A stretch of DNA of 64,000 bases from Hydractinia symbiolongicarpus (taxonomy: Eukaryota; Cnidaria; Hydrozoa; Anthoathecata; Hydractiniidae), in contig NC_079884.1 of NCBI RefSeq assembly GCF_029227915.1, positions 6,512,001 to 6,576,000 of the forward strand, read 5' to 3'. Position 1 is the stretch's first letter; each line of letters opens with the position of its first letter. Below the pieces are notes generated by a model. The model was given only the letters and a program-made list of their open reading frames with translations. It did not search any database and had not been told where the DNA came from. Positions 54,201 to 64,000 of the stretch are shown piece by piece. A program made the translations under genes and the position numbers.

Positions 54201-57200
54201 AAAGATATCACGAAATACATGTTGGTCAGAATTTGTGCCTCAACCGTTGTAACTCAAACGGATTGATACTGTTAGAAAGTCAATGAAATGTACTTTTTGA
54301 AACTGTCTCTATTTCTTTAGCGCGGCATAACGGCTAGGATTGGTCCCACAGTAAGAAATGACTTATTTATCCAAATTTTTAAATGAAGCGCTACCCCAGC
54401 GCCCAGTGTAATCGCTGAGTTTCGGCAATCATTTCATATTAAGAAGAATGTTATTTCTTGGAGTCCAATTGTCTCACTTTCACATTTATAAGGTCACAGT
54501 CCATAATCAGTTCAATTAAGTCCCACAGTCAATCGTTTAACTGTTAAAAGCCATACAACCTAGTAATATCAGAAAAATATCGCTAAATACATGTTGATAC
54601 GAATATGTGACCCAACCGTTGTAACTCAAACCAATTGATGCTGTTAGCAAGTCAATGAAATGTACTTTTTGAAACTGTCGCTATTTCTTCAGCGCGCATA
54701 AACGGCTAGGATTGGTCCAACAGTAAGAAATGACTTATTTATCTAAATTTTTAAATGAAGCGCTACCACAGCGCCCAGTGTAATCGCTGAGTTTCGGAAA
54801 TCACTTCATATTAAGAAGAATGTTATTTCTTCGAGTCCAATTGTCTCACTTTCACATTTATAAGGTCACAGTCCATAATCAGTTCAATTAAGACCCACAG
54901 TCAATCGTTTCACTGTTAAAAGCCATACAATCTAGTAACATCAGAAAAATATCGCTAAATACATGTTGGTATGAATGGGTGCCTGAACCGTTGTAACTCA
55001 AACGGATTGATGCCTTTAGCAAGTCAATGAAATGTACTTTTTGAAACTGTCTCTATTTATTCAGAGCGGGATAACTGCTAGGATTGGTCCCACAGTAAAA
55101 AATTACTTTTTTATTTTAATTTTTAATTGAAACGCTACCACAGCGCCCAGTGTAATCGCTGAGTTTCGGCAATCATTTCATATTAAAAAGAATGCTATTT
55201 CTTGGAGTCCAATTGTCTCACTTTCACATTTATAAGGTCACAGTCCATAATCAGTTCAATTAAGTCCCACAGTCAATCGTTTCACTGTTAAAAGCCATAC
55301 CACCTAGTAATATCAGAAAAATTTCGCTAAATACATGTTGGTACGAATATGTGACCCAACCGTTGTAACTCAAACGGATTGACACAGTTAGAAAGTCAAA
55401 GAAGTGTAGTTTTTGAAACTGTCGCTATTTCTTCAGCGTGCGATAATAGACAGGATTGGTCCCACAATAAAGAACGACTCATTTATCTAAATTTTTAAAT
55501 GAAGCGCTACCACAACGCCTAGTGTAATCGTTGATTTCCGTCAATCACGTCAAATTAAGAAGAATGTTATTTCTTGGAGTCCAATTGTCTCACTTTCACA
55601 TTTATAAGGTCACAGTCCATAATCAGTTCAATTAAGACCCACAGTCAATCGTTTCACTGTTAAAAGCCATACAACCTAGTAACATCAGAAAAATATCGCT
55701 AAATACATGTTGGTATGAATATGTGCCTGAACCGTTGTAACTCAAACGGATTGATGCCTTTAGCAAGTCAATGAAATGTACTTTTTGAAACTGTCTCTAT
55801 TTATTCAGAGCGGGATAACTGCTAGGATTGGTCCCACAGTAAAAAATTACTTTTTTATTTTAATTTTTAATTGAAACGCTACCACAGCGCCCAGTGTAAT
55901 CGCTGAGTTTCGGCAATCATTTCATATTAAAAAGAATGCTATTTCTTGGAGTCCAATTGTCTCACTTTCACATTTATAAGGTCACAGTCCATAATCAGTT
56001 CAATTAAGTCCCACAGTCAATCGTTTCACTGTTAAAAGCCATACCACCTAGCAATATCAGAAAAATTTCGCTAAATACATGTTGGTACGAATATGTGACC
56101 CAACCGTTGTAACTCAAACGGATTGACACAGTTAGAAAGTCAAAGAAGTGTAGTTTTTGAAACTGTCGCTATTTCTTCAGCGTGCGATAATAGGCAGGAT
56201 TGGTTCCACAATAAAGAACGACTCATTTATCTAAATTTTTAAATGAAGCGCTACCACAACGCCTAGTGTAATCGTTGATTTCCGTCAATCACGTCAAATT
56301 AAGAAGAATGTTTTTTCTTGGAGTCCATTTGTGTCATTTATCACATTGATCAGGTCACAGTCCAAAGTTAGTTCAATTAAGTCCCACTGTCAATCGTTTC
56401 ACTGTTATAAGCGATGCAACCTAGTAATATCAGATAAATATCGCTAAATACATGTTGGTACGAATATGTGACCCAACCGTTGAAACTCAAACGGACTGTC
56501 ACCGTTAGAAAGTCAATGAAATGTAGTTTTTGAAATTGTCGCTATTTCTTCAGCTCGCAAAAACGGCTAGGATTGGTCCCACAGTAAGAAATGACTTATT
56601 TATCTAAATTTTTAAATGAAGCGCTACGACAGTGCCCAGTGTAATCGCCGAGTTTCGGCAAACATTTCATATTAAAAAGAATGTTATTTCTTGGAGTCCA
56701 ATTGTCTCACTTTCACATTTATAAGGTCACAGTCCATAATCAGTTCAATTAAGTCCCACAGTCAATCGTTTCCCTGTTAAAAGCCATACAACCTAGTAAT
56801 ATCAGAAAAATATCGCTAAATACATGTTGGTACGAATATGTGACCCAACCGTTGTAACTCAAACCGATTAATTCTGTTAGCAAGTCAATGAAATGTACTT
56901 TTTGAAACTGTCTCTATTTATTCAGAGCGGGATAACTGCTAGGATTCGTCCCACAGTAAAAAATTACTTTTTTATTTTAATTTTTAATTGAAACGCTACC
57001 ACAGCGCCCAGTGTAATCGCTGAGTTTCGGCAATCATTTCATATTAAAAAGAATGCTATTTCTTGGAGTCCAATTGTCTCACTTTCACATTTATAAGGTC
57101 ACAGTCCATAATCAGTTTAATTAAGTCCCACAGTCAATCGTTTCACTTTTAAAAGCCATACCAATTGGAATATCAGAAAAATTTCGCTAAATACATGTTG

Positions 57201-60200
57201 GTACGAATATGTGACCCAACCGTTGTAACTCAAACGGATTGACACAGTTAGAAAGTCAAAGAAGTGTAGTTTTTGAAACTGTCGCTATTTCTTCAGCGTG
57301 CGATAATAGACAGGATTGGTCCCACAATAAAGAACGACTCATTTATCTAAATTTTTAAATGAAGCGCTACCACAACGCCTAGTGTAATCGTTGATTTCCG
57401 TCAATCACGTCAAATTAAGAAGAATGTTATTTCTTGGAGTCCAATTGTCTCACTTTCACATTTATAAGGTCACAGTCCATAATCAGTTCAATTAAGACCC
57501 ACAGTCAATCGTTTCACTGTTAAAAGCCATACAACCTAGTAACATCAGAAAAATATCGCTAAATACATGTTGGTATGAATATGTGCCTGAACCGTTGTAA
57601 CTCAAACGGACTGTCACCGTTAGAAAGTCAATGAAATGTAGTTTTTGAAATTGTCGCTATTTCTTCAGCTCGCGATAACGGCTAGGATTGGTCCCACAGT
57701 AAGAAATGACTTATTTATCTAAATTTTTAAATGAAGCGCTACGACAGCGCCCAGTGTAATCGCCGAGTTTCAGCAATCATTTCATATTAAAAAGAATGTT
57801 CTTTCTTGGAGTCCAATTGTCTCACTTTCACATTTATAAGGTCACAGTCCATAATCAGTTCAATTAAGTCCCACAGTCAATCGTTTCACTGTTAAAAGCC
57901 ATACAACCTAGTAATATCAGAAAAATATCGCTAAATACATGTTGGTACGAACATGTGACCCAACCGTTGTAACTCAAACGGATTGACACCGTTAGAAAGT
58001 CAAAGAAGTTTCGTTTTTGAAATTGTCGCTATTTCTTCAGCGTGCGATAATGGATAGCATTGGCCCCAAAGTAAAGAACGACTCATTTATCTAAATTTTT
58101 AAATGAAGCGCTACCACAACGCCTAGTGTAATCGTTGATTTCCGTCAATCACGTCAAATTAAGAAGAATGTTTTTTCTTGGAGTCCATTTGTGTCATTTA
58201 TCACATTGATCAGGTCACAGTCCAAAGTTAGTTCAATTAAGTCCCACTGTCAATCGTTTCACTGTTATAAGCGATGCAACCTAGTAATATCAGATAAATA
58301 TCGCTAAATACATGTTGGTACGAATATGTGACCCAACCGTTGAAACTCAAACGGACTGTCACCGTTAGAAAGTCAATGAAATGTAGTTTTTGAAATTGTC
58401 GCTATTTCTTCAGCTCGCAAAAACGGCTAGGATTGGTCCCACAGTAAGAAATGACTTATTTATCTAAATTTTTAAATGAAGCGCTACGACAGTGCCCAGT
58501 GTAATCGCCGAGTTTCGGCAAACATTTCATATTAAAAAGAATGTTATTTCTTGGAGTCCAATTGTCTCACTTTCACATTTATAAGGTCACAGTCCATAAT
58601 CAGTTCAATTAAGTCCCACAGTCAATCGTTTCACTGTTAAAAGCCATACAACCTAGTAATATCAGAAAAATATCGCTAAATACATGTTGGTACGAATATG
58701 TGACCCAACCGTTGTAACTCAAACCGATTGATTCTGTTAGCAAGTCAATGAAATGTACTTTTTGAAACTGTCTCTATTTATTCAGAGCGGGATAACTGCT
58801 AGGATTGGTCCCACAGTAAAAAATTACTTTTTTATTTTAATTTTTAAATGAAGCGCTACGACAGTGCCCAGTGTAATCGCCGAGTTTCGGCAAACATTTC
58901 ATATTAAAAAGAATGTTATTTCTTGGAGTCCAATTGTCTCACTTTCACATTTATAAGGTCACAGTCCATAATCAGTTCAATTAAGTCCCACAGTCAATCG
59001 TTTCACTGTTAAAAGCCATACAACCTAGTAATATCAGAAAAATATCGCTAAATACATGTTGGTACGAATATGTGACCCAACCGTTGTAACTCAAACCGAT
59101 TGATTCTGTTAGCAAGTCAATGAAATGTACTTTTTGAAACTGTCTCTATTTATTCAGAGCGGGATAACTGCTAGGATTGGTCCCACAGTAAAAAATTACT
59201 TTTTTATTTTAATTTTTAATTGAAACGCTACCACAGCGCCCAGTGTAATCGCTGAGTTTCGGCAATCATTTCATATTAAAAAGAATGCTATTTCTTGGAG
59301 TCCAATTGTCTCACTTTCACATTTATAAGGTCACAGTCCATAATCAGTTTAATTAAGTCCCACAGTCAATCGTTTCACTTTTAAAAGCCATACCAATTGG
59401 AATATCAGAAAAATTTCGCTAAATACATGTTGGTACGAATATGTGACCCAACCGTTGTAACTCAAACGGATTGACACAGTTAGAAAGTCAAAGAAGTGTA
59501 GTTTTTGAAACTGTCGCTATTTCTTCAGCGTGCGATAATAGACAGGATTGGTCCCACAATAAAGAACGACTCATTTATCTAAATTTTTAAATGAAGCGCT
59601 ACCACAACGCCTAGTGTAATCGTTGATTTCCGTCAATCACGTCAAATTAAGAAGAATGTTATTTCTTGGAGTCCAATTGTCTCACTTTCACATTTATAAG
59701 GTCACAGTCCATAATCAGTTCAATTAAGACCCACAGTCAATCGTTTCACTGTTAAAAGCCATACAACCTAGTAACATCAGAAAAATATCGCTAAATACAT
59801 GTTGGTATGAATATGTGCCTGAACCGTTGTAACTCAAACGGACTGTCACCGTTAGAAAGTCAATGAAATGTAGTTTTTGAAATTGTCGCTATTTCTTCAG
59901 CTCGCGATAACGGCTAGGATTGGTCCCACAGTAAGAAATGACTTATTTATCTAAATTTTTAAATGAAGCGCTACGACAGCGCCCAGTGTAATCGCCGAGT
60001 TTCAGCAATCATTTCATATTAAAAAGAATGTTATTTCTTGGAGTCCAATTGTCTCACTTACACATTTATAAGGTCACAGTCCATAATCAGTTCAATTAAG
60101 TCCCACAGTCAATCGTTTCACTGTTAAAAGCCATACAACCTAGTAATATCAGAAAAATATCGCTAAATACATGTTGGTACGAACATGTGACCCAACCGTT

Positions 60201-60300
60201 GTAACTCAAACGGATTGACACCGTTAGAAAGTCAAAGAAGTTTCGTTTTTGAAACTGTCGCTATTTCTTCAGCGTGCGATAATGGATAGCATTGGCCCCA
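51261..60300 (+). repeat. Satellite block 8: second-subfamily monomers with short duplications
   Basis: Monomers of about 372-373 bp carry the second-subfamily markers (CACTTTCACATTTATAAGG, GTCCATAATCAG, AAAAGCCATAC). Many short duplications are visible: the GCGCGGCATAACGG variant at about 51,341 and 52,086 (two monomers), adjacent near-identical monomers at about 52,690 and 53,062, TACTTTTTTATTTTAATTTT near 55,104 and 55,848 (two monomers), a five-monomer offset between 56,941 and 58,801, one monomer between 58,801 and 59,173, and a six-monomer (2,232-bp) duplication linking 57,301 and 59,533. No dominant HOR length is present. Confidence 0.85.
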
Positions 60301-61215
60301 AAGTAAAGAACGACTCATTTATCTAAATTTTTAAATGAAGCGCTACCACAACGCCCAGTGTAATCGCTGATTTCCGGCAATCACGTCAAATTAAGAAGAA
60401 TGTTTTTTCTTGGAGTCCATTGGTGTCATTTATCACATTGATCAGGTCACAGTCCAAAGTTAGTTCAATTAAGTCCCACAGTCAATCGTTTCACTGTTTA
60501 AAGCGATGCAACCTAGTAATATCAGAAAAATATCGCTAAATACATGTTGGTACGAATATGTGACCCAACCGTTGTAACTCAAACGATTGACACCGTTAGA
60601 AAGTCAATGAAATGTAGATTTTGAAACTGTCGCTATTTTTTCAGCGCCCGATAACGGGTAGGATTGGTCCCACAGTAAAGAACGACTTAGTTATCTAAAT
60701 TTTTAAATGAAGCGCTACCACAGCGCCCAGTGTAATCGCTGATTTCCGGCAATCACGTCAAATTAAGAAAATTTTTTTTTTGGAGTCCATTTGTGTCATT
60801 TATCACATTGATCAGTTCACAGTCCAAAGTTATTTCAATTAAGTCCCACAGCCAATCGTTTCACTGTTAAAAGCGATGCAACCTGGTAATATCAGATAAA
60901 TATCGCTAAATACATGTTGGTACGATTATGTGACCCAACCGTTGTAACTCAAACGGACTGACACCGTTAGAAAGTCAATGAAATGTAGTTTTTGAAACTA
61001 TCGCTATTTATTCAGCGCGCGATAGCGGATAGGATTGGTCCCACAGTAAAGAATGACTTATTTATCTAAATTTTTAAATGAAGCGCTATCACAGCGCCCA
61101 GTGTAATCGCTGAGTTCCGGCAATCACGTCAAATTAAGAAGAATGTTTTTTCTTTGAGTCCATTTGTCTCATTTATCTCATTTATCAGGTCACGGTCCAA
61201 AGTTAGTTCAATTAA
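60301..61215 (+). repeat. Satellite monomers left of the transposon
   Basis: About two and a half monomers that return toward first-subfamily sequence (CAAAGTTAGTTCAATTAA, AAAGCGATGCAACC). The last one, with its marker at 60,928, is interrupted at 61,215 by the inserted element. Removing the 743-bp element and one TTAA restores a 373-bp monomer from 60,928 to the next marker at 62,048. Confidence 0.85.
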
Positions 61216-61232
61216 CCCTATTCGGTCCGGGG
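61216..61232 (+). repeat. Left terminal inverted repeat
   Basis: CCCTATTCGGTCCGGGG, the exact complement of the right terminus. It is followed by about 25 bp of unique sequence before the left GC-rich hairpin. Confidence 0.9.
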
Positions 61233-61257
61233 TTTTTCGAACATACTATGACCGGGG

Positions 61258-61280
61258 GGGGGGGCGGATTCCGCCCCCCC
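61258..61280. repeat. Left subterminal GC-rich hairpin
   Basis: A perfect inverted repeat with arms of seven G plus CGGA and the complementary TCCG plus seven C, around a single T. The G run extends further left (61,254-61,264, 11 G). It matches the hairpin at the other end apart from the central base. Confidence 0.88.
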
Positions 61281-61571
61281 TCAATAACTTTTTATAGGGT
61301 TGATCATATTGAATCAAACTTGGCACACTTATAGTACGTCATAAAAGGAACAAAATAACGCCAAAAAAAATTTGCTTGCGTCAGCACATTTTCTGTGACG
61401 TCATCAAAAGCTTAAAAATTTTTAAAAATGCCACTATCTGCTTAAAATATAATTACTTTTGTTCTAGAGCGAATTTTTACATTCTGTTTGAAGTTTCTGA
61501 AAGCCAAATAAAAGTTATTTAACATATCTTCCGGTTTTTACATGGATCGGATAAAACATTGCCAAAAATTG

Positions 61572-61602
61572 CCCGAAAATCCGTTTTTTTCCGATTTTCG
61601 GG
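61572..61602. repeat. Internal inverted repeat of the element
   Basis: CCCGAAAATC at 61,572-61,581 is the complement of GATTTTCGGG at 61,593-61,602, separated by an 11-base T-rich loop. Related CGGGAAATCGGA follows at about 61,619. Function unknown. Confidence 0.75.
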
Positions 61603-61920
61603 TAAAATCCGACAAAATCGGGAAATCGGATTAGTCACGTGTTCAAATTATTCAAAATGTTTCTTCTTAATGAAACAAAGTTGTGTTGCAAGTTTCAAGT
61701 TCTAAGGATAATCCTAACAGGAGTTACTATATTTTCTCCATTATAAGGATTTCATAGAGATTTTTAGGGGTAGTTTCGAGTAATGGCCAATATCAAAGCC
61801 TCTGAAAGGTATGGGACCTAAAAAAATTACATGCAGGTGTCTAATAGATAAATGTTAAAACTCAGTAAGTATTATAGCCATATAACAAAGCAATCAGGAG
61901 TTATTAAAAAAAAACCGTCA

Positions 61921-61943
61921 GGGGGGGCGGAATCCGCCCCCCC
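61921..61943. repeat. Right subterminal GC-rich hairpin
   Basis: Perfect 11-bp arms around a single A, the same sequence as the left hairpin apart from the centre. Here the C run (61,937-61,945) leads straight into the terminal repeat, so the right hairpin overlaps the terminus, whereas the left one is spaced from it. The two ends are therefore asymmetric. Confidence 0.88.
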
Positions 61944-61958
61944 CCGGACCGAATAGGG
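61942..61958 (-). repeat. Right terminal inverted repeat
   Basis: CCCCGGACCGAATAGGG, the exact complement of the left terminus, followed by TTAA at 61,959. Confidence 0.9.
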
Positions 61959-64000
61959 TTAAGTCCCACAGTCAATCGTGTCATTGTTAAAAGCGCTGCA
62001 ACCTAGTAATATCAGAAAAATATAGCTAAATACATGTTGGTGCGAATATATGACCCAATCGTTGTAACTCAAACGGACTGACACCGTTAGAAATTCAATG
62101 AAATGTAGTTTTTGAAACTGTCTCTATTTCTTCAGCGCGGGATAACGGCTAGGATTGGTCCCACAGTAAGAAATGACTTATTTATCTAAGTTTTTAAATG
62201 AAACGCTATAACAGCGCCCAGTGTAATCGCTGAGTTCCGGCAATCATGTCGAATTTAGAAAAATGTTATTTCTTGGAGCCCAATTTCCTCATTTATCACA
62301 TTTATCAGGTCACAGTCCAAAGTTAGTTCAATTAAGTCCCACAGTCAATCGTTTCAATGTTAAAAGCGATGCAACCTAGTAATATCAGATAAATATCGCT
62401 AAATACATGTTGGTACGAATATTTGACCCAACCGTTGAAACTCAACCGGACTGACACCGTTAGAAAGTCAATGAAATGTAGTTCCTGAAACTGTCGCTAT
62501 TTCTTTAGCGCGCGATAACGGCTGCGATTGGTACCACAATAAAAAAAATGACTTTTTTATCTTAATTCTTAAATGAAGCGCTACCACACAGCCCAGTGTA
62601 ATCGCTGAGTTTCGGCAATCATGTCAAATTAACAAGAATGTTATTTCTTGGAGTCCAATTGTCTCATTTATCACATTTATCAGGTCACAGTCCAAAGTTA
62701 GTTCAATTAAGTCCCACAGTCAATCGTTTCATAGTTAAAAGCGATGCAACCTAGTAATATCAGAAAAATATCGCTAAATACATGGTGGTACGTATTTGTG
62801 ACCAAACCGTTGTAACTCAAATGGACTGACACCGTTAGAAAGTCATGGAAATGTAGTTTTTGAAACTGTCGCTATTTCTTCAGCGTGCGATAACGGATAG
62901 GATTGGTCCCACAGTATAGAATGACTTATTTATCTAAACTCTTAAATGAAGCGCTACCACAGCGGCCAGTGTAATCGCTTAGTTCCGGCAAGCACGTCAG
63001 ATTAAGAAGAATGTTTTTTCTTGGAGTCCAATTGTCTCATTTTTCACATTTATCTGGTCACAGTCCAAAGTTAGTTTAATTAAGTCCCACAGTCAATCGT
63101 TTCATTGTCAAAAGCGATGCAACCTAGTAATATTAAAAAAATATCACTAAATATATGTTGGTACGAATATGTGACACAACCGTTGAAACTCAAACGGATT
63201 GACACCGTTAGAAAGTCAATGAAATGTAGTTTTTGAAACTGTCGCTATTTCCGCAGCGCGCGATAACGTCTAGGATTGGTCCCACAATAAAAAAAATGAC
63301 TTTTTTTATCCTAATTCTTAAATCAAGCGCTACCACAGAGCCCAGTGTAATCGCTTAGTTCCGGCAAGCACGTCAAATTAAGAAGAATGTTATTTCTTGG
63401 AGTCCAATTGTCTCACTTTCACATTTATAAGGTCACAGTCCATAATCAGTTTAATTAAGTCCCACAGTCAATCGTTTCACTTTTAAAAGCCATACCACCT
63501 AGTAATATCAGAAAAATTTCGCTAAATACATGTTGGTACGAATATGTGACCCAACCGTTGTAACTCAAACGATTGACACCGTTAGAAAGTCAATGAAATG
63601 TAGATTTTGAAACTGTCTCTATTTCTTCAGCGCGGGATAACGGCTAGGATTGGTCCCACAGTAAGAAATGACTTATTTATCTAAGTTTTTAAATGAAGCG
63701 CTATAACAGCGCCCAGTGTAATCGCTGAGTTCCGGCAATCATGTCGAATTTAGAAAAATGTTATTTCTTGGAGCCCAATTTCCTCATTTATCACATTTAT
63801 CAGGTCACAGTCCAAAGTTAGTTCAATTAAGTCCCACAGTCAATCGTTTCACTGTTTAAAGCGATGCAACCTAGTAATATCAGAAAAATATCGCTAAATA
63901 CATGTTGGTACGAATATGTGACCCAACCGTTGTAACTCAAACGATTGACACTGCCAGAAAGTCAATGAAATGTAGTATTTGAAACTGTCGCTATTTTTTC
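61959..64000 (+). repeat. Main satellite array resumes, about 5.4 monomers to the window end
   Basis: Phase markers lie at 62,048, 62,421, 62,796, 63,169, 63,544 and 63,916 (373, 375, 373, 375 and 372 bp). The block 62,121-62,330 recurs at 63,616-63,825, four monomers on (1,495 bp), including the unusual GGAGCCCAATTTCCTC and GTCGAATTTAG. A patch at about 63,406-63,530 carries second-subfamily markers inside first-subfamily sequence. The last monomer is cut by the window edge. Confidence 0.92.

Larger units (their letters stand above)
781..61215 (+). repeat. Main satellite array, monomer about 374 bp, about 161 copies
   Basis: The phase marker ATGTGAC (or close variants) recurs at 785, 1161, 1533, 1908, 2280, 2652, 3028, 3402, 3774, 4151, 4528, 4902, 5277, 5651, 6026, 6400 and so on to 60,928, with spacings of 372-377 bp in the first part and about 372-373 bp later. 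All copies point the same way. Landmarks per monomer, counted from the marker, are GTCCCACA near +110, AGCGCTACCACA near +157, GGAGTCCAATTG near +230, a second GTCCCACAGT near +290 and TACATGTTGGTACG near +358. Neighbouring copies differ by several percent, while copies one HOR apart are almost identical. Length is close to two nucleosome repeats, which is common for satellites; nucleosome phasing is inference. No conserved open reading frame runs through the monomer. The strand given only states the orientation used for the landmarks. Confidence 0.98.
61216..61958. mobile_element. 743-bp non-autonomous piggyBac-like element (MITE)
   Basis: The element is bounded by perfect 17-bp inverted repeats, CCCTATTCGGTCCGGGG at 61,216-61,232 and its complement at 61,942-61,958, and flanked by TTAA duplications. 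The CCC start with a TTAA target is typical of the piggyBac superfamily. The interior is AT-rich, unrelated to the satellite, and has no open frame long enough for a transposase, so it must have moved with an enzyme supplied elsewhere. Each end also carries a 23-bp GC-rich hairpin with 11-bp arms around one central base (61,258-61,280 and 61,921-61,943). The interior contains TGACGTCA at 61,396-61,403 and an inverted repeat at 61,572-61,602. Assignment to piggyBac rests on ends and target site only; an unclassified TTAA-targeting family is possible. Confidence 0.88.
61212..61962. other. TTAA target-site duplication flanking the transposon
   Basis: TTAA lies at 61,212-61,215 directly before the element and at 61,959-61,962 directly after it. 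The undisturbed satellite has a single copy in GTTCAATTAAGTCCCACAG, so the duplication arose on insertion. A TTAA duplication is the hallmark of piggyBac-superfamily transposition. Confidence 0.92.

Noticed and set aside
781-61215. A CENP-B box, which would mark a centromeric satellite
   Set aside because: I looked for the TTCG, A and CGGG spaced core on both strands of the typical monomer. Nearby strings such as TTCAGCGCGCGATAACGG do not fit the spacing. Centromere identity cannot be claimed from sequence.
61396-61403. TGACGTCA, a CRE/ATF-type palindrome, as a functional promoter element
   Set aside because: An 8-bp match in a non-coding MITE without a gene downstream is weak evidence; it is mentioned only as a landmark of the element.
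781-64000. CRISPR-like regular repetition
   Set aside because: The whole 374-bp unit is repeated with no unique spacers, and units are far too long. It is ordinary satellite DNA.
1-64000. Telomeric repeats, rRNA or tRNA genes, or rDNA spacer
   Set aside because: I saw no TTAGGG-type arrays, no recognisable rRNA segments and no tRNA-like A and B box pairs.

Overview
This window is almost entirely satellite DNA from a eukaryotic genome. I find no convincing protein-coding gene, rRNA, tRNA or CRISPR array. The evidence for a eukaryote is a head-to-tail array of a roughly 374-bp monomer running for more than 60 kb, organised in nested higher-order repeats (HORs), together with a TTAA-flanked inverted-repeat transposon of the MITE type. 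The setting is probably pericentromeric, centromeric or another constitutive heterochromatin block. The sequence does not let me name the species; an animal is the most natural guess, held with low confidence.

Layout. Positions 1-780 hold the end of a different, roughly 202-bp tandem repeat (starts at 1, 129, 332, 535 and 736; the first visible unit has an internal deletion of about 75 bp). It switches abruptly at about 780 to the main satellite, which runs to the end of the window. About 161 monomers lie between 785 and 60,928, mostly 372-377 bp each, all on the same strand, followed by about six more. The only foreign sequence inside the array is a 743-bp non-autonomous DNA transposon at 61,216-61,958, with 17-bp terminal inverted repeats and a TTAA target duplication (piggyBac-like).

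Within the satellite I distinguish several blocks. 781-8,074 is an irregular mix of monomer types. 8,075-13,307 holds HOR units of 6, 4 and 4 monomers. About 13,184-19,163 holds two nearly identical 2,990-bp (8-monomer) units, each with a nested 747-bp duplication. About 20,258-26,991 holds two 3.37-kb (9-monomer) units. 27,221-32,462 holds units of 8 and 6 monomers. 32,463-40,442 holds more diverged monomers with 8- and 11-monomer periodicities. 40,443-51,260 holds units of 9, 10 and 10 monomers that span the border between two subfamilies. 51,261-60,300 is dominated by the second subfamily, with short duplications of 1, 2, 5 and 6 monomers. 60,300-64,000 holds mixed and chimeric monomers plus the transposon.

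Nothing here acts together as a pathway. The story is one of array turnover: unequal exchange, gene-conversion-like patches, subfamily replacement and one late transposon insertion. The few short open frames are by-products of the repeat; the four identical 66-codon frames are the same stretch copied by two rounds of duplication.
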